Source of the DNA: Caloranaerobacter azorensis DSM 13643
GTDB lineage: Bacteria; Bacillota; Clostridia; Tissierellales; Thermohalobacteraceae
Assembly (NCBI RefSeq): GCF_900129995.1
Contig: NZ_FQXO01000008.1
Location: forward strand, 1 to 64,000
Length of the DNA stretch: 64,000 nt
Reading direction: 5' to 3'
Shown: positions 63,381 through 64,000 of the stretch, piece by piece
Numbering within the stretch: position 1 is the first letter of the stretch
Layout: each line of letters starts with the position of its first letter
The notes under the pieces: model-generated
Database searches by the model: none
What the model was told of the DNA's origin: nothing
Seen by the model: only the letters and a program-made list of their open reading frames with translations
Program-made: the position numbers and the translations under genes

Positions 63381-63656
63381 ATGAGGTTATATAACTATAT
63401 GGAAGATGTTGTTATTAAAGCAGTAGATTTAGCAATTGAAAAATGCCCGCAAGTTTGTAAATGTGAAAAGTGTAGATTAGATATTGCGGCTATTGCATTA
63501 AATAATTTACCGTCAAGATATGTTGTTACTGAGAAGGGGGAAGTATTTGCTAAAGCAGACGGTATGCAGCTACAGTTTGATGTAGATGTTTTAAGGGAAG
63601 TTACTAAAGCAATTGAGATAGTTTCAAAGAGACCAAAACATGATGATGTCTGGTGA
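63381..63656 (+). CDS. comFB: ComFB-family late competence protein
   Basis: 91 residues: MRLYNYMEDVVIKAVDLA, then four cysteines in CPQVCKCEKCRLDIAAIALNNLPSRYV, a likely zinc site and the diagnostic ComFB segment. In Bacillus the gene lies in the comF operon; relatives in cyanobacteria bind cyclic di-nucleotides. Here it follows the pilus genes, so a part in pilus control or DNA uptake is possible. AGAGGTGAT precedes the ATG. Confidence 0.85.
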   Translation: MRLYNYMEDVVIKAVDLAIEKCPQVCKCEKCRLDIAAIALNNLPSRYVVTEKGEVFAKADGMQLQFDVDVLREVTKAIEIVSKRPKHDDVW

Positions 63657-63660
63657 TAAA

Positions 63661-64000
63661 ATGGGGAAAAATAATATAGTTTTAATAGGATTTATGGGTA
63701 CTGGTAAATCTCATGTTGGCAGGTATATTTCGAAAAAACTTAATATGGAATTTTATGATACTGACAATGTAATTGAAAAAAAATATGGATGTAGTATAAG
63801 TTATATATTTGAAAGATATGGTGAAAATTATTTTAGAAAGATTGAGAGTGAAGTTGTTTCAAACGTGTCCCAAAATAGAAATATAGTGATTTCAACAGGC
63901 GGCGGTGTTGTATTAGATAAAAATAATATAGAGATGCTTAAGAAAAATGGGGTTATATTTCTTTTAGATGGTAGTTTTGATACGATTGTTAATAATTTAT
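63661..64000 (+). CDS. aroK: Shikimate kinase, 3' end beyond window
   Basis: First 113 codons only. P-loop LIGFMGTGKSHVG near residue 8, then MEFYDTDNVIEKKYG (shikimate-binding Asp), YFRKIESEVV (Arg) and ISTGGGVVLD (shikimate-binding Gly loop). Phosphorylates shikimate at O3 with ATP. GGTGAT four bases before the ATG; 4 bases after comFB. The C-terminus is cut off by the window edge. Confidence 0.93.
   Translation, partial: MGKNNIVLIGFMGTGKSHVGRYISKKLNMEFYDTDNVIEKKYGCSISYIFERYGENYFRKIESEVVSNVSQNRNIVISTGGGVVLDKNNIEMLKKNGVIFLLDGSFDTIVNNL

Overview
The window is AT-rich (low GC) chromosomal DNA that looks like an anaerobic, spore-forming member of the Clostridia which ferments amino acids. A Tissierellia-type Stickland fermenter is the best guess, but that is inferred from gene content and not proven. 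The evidence is a full ornithine oxidation operon, a sigma-54 activator, an alanine T-box, sigma-K with an intact pro-sequence, SPOCS-type spore proteins and a Gram-positive type IV pilus cluster. Almost all genes lie on the + strand, and many are tightly packed or overlapping.

Layout. 1-276: 3' end of a group II intron butting into a two-gene ThrE-type exporter on the - strand. 1.7-3.2 kb: glyA, then a small palindrome-rich spacer. 3.2-12.7 kb: ornithine module, made of a sigma-54-dependent activator, a sigma-54 promoter, ord, ortA, ortB, oraS, oraE, a MutL/GlmL-like ATPase and orr. Together these turn L-ornithine via D-ornithine and 2,4-diaminopentanoate into acetyl-CoA and D-alanine. 12.8-14.5 kb: queD-queE-queC (7-deazaguanine synthesis). 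14.6-22.2 kb: sugar-nucleotide epimerase, rarA, an orphan sensor kinase and a probable spore-surface group (glycosyltransferase, DUF3343 protein, beta-propeller/coiled-coil protein, DUF3794 protein). 22.3-42.3 kb: a housekeeping block with the same order as in Bacillus (rarA / cymR-like, iscS, iscU, mnmA, PRC-barrel, AI-2E-type exporter, T-box-alaS, ireB, ruvX, DUF1292, mltG, trmR, trhP, udk), with extra genes inserted: an alkaline-phosphatase-like membrane protein, an aldo/keto reductase-ferredoxin, fur, RNase J, ylbF and queT. 42.3-47.1 kb: class B PBP, sigK, an SDR and a divergent alpha-oxoamine synthase. 47.2-64.0 kb: yqeG, aroE, then a complete type IV pilus cluster (pilB, pilT, pilC, pilA, pilD, pilM, pilN, pilO, four minor pilin-like proteins and a VWA adhesin), comFB and the start of aroK.

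The least ordinary parts are: the minor-pilin/VWA group, which parallels the fimU-pilVWX-pilY1 priming complex but whose VWA domain is split by a long helical insertion; two repeat elements flanked by duplicated terminator-like hairpins; three junctions where the 3' arm of an intrinsic-terminator-like hairpin is the Shine-Dalgarno of the next gene; the spore-surface group with a DUF3343 gene lacking a normal start codon; and a membrane-anchored alkaline-phosphatase-fold protein inserted between ireB and ruvX. Sporulation promoter calls rest on short motifs in AT-rich DNA and are candidates only.
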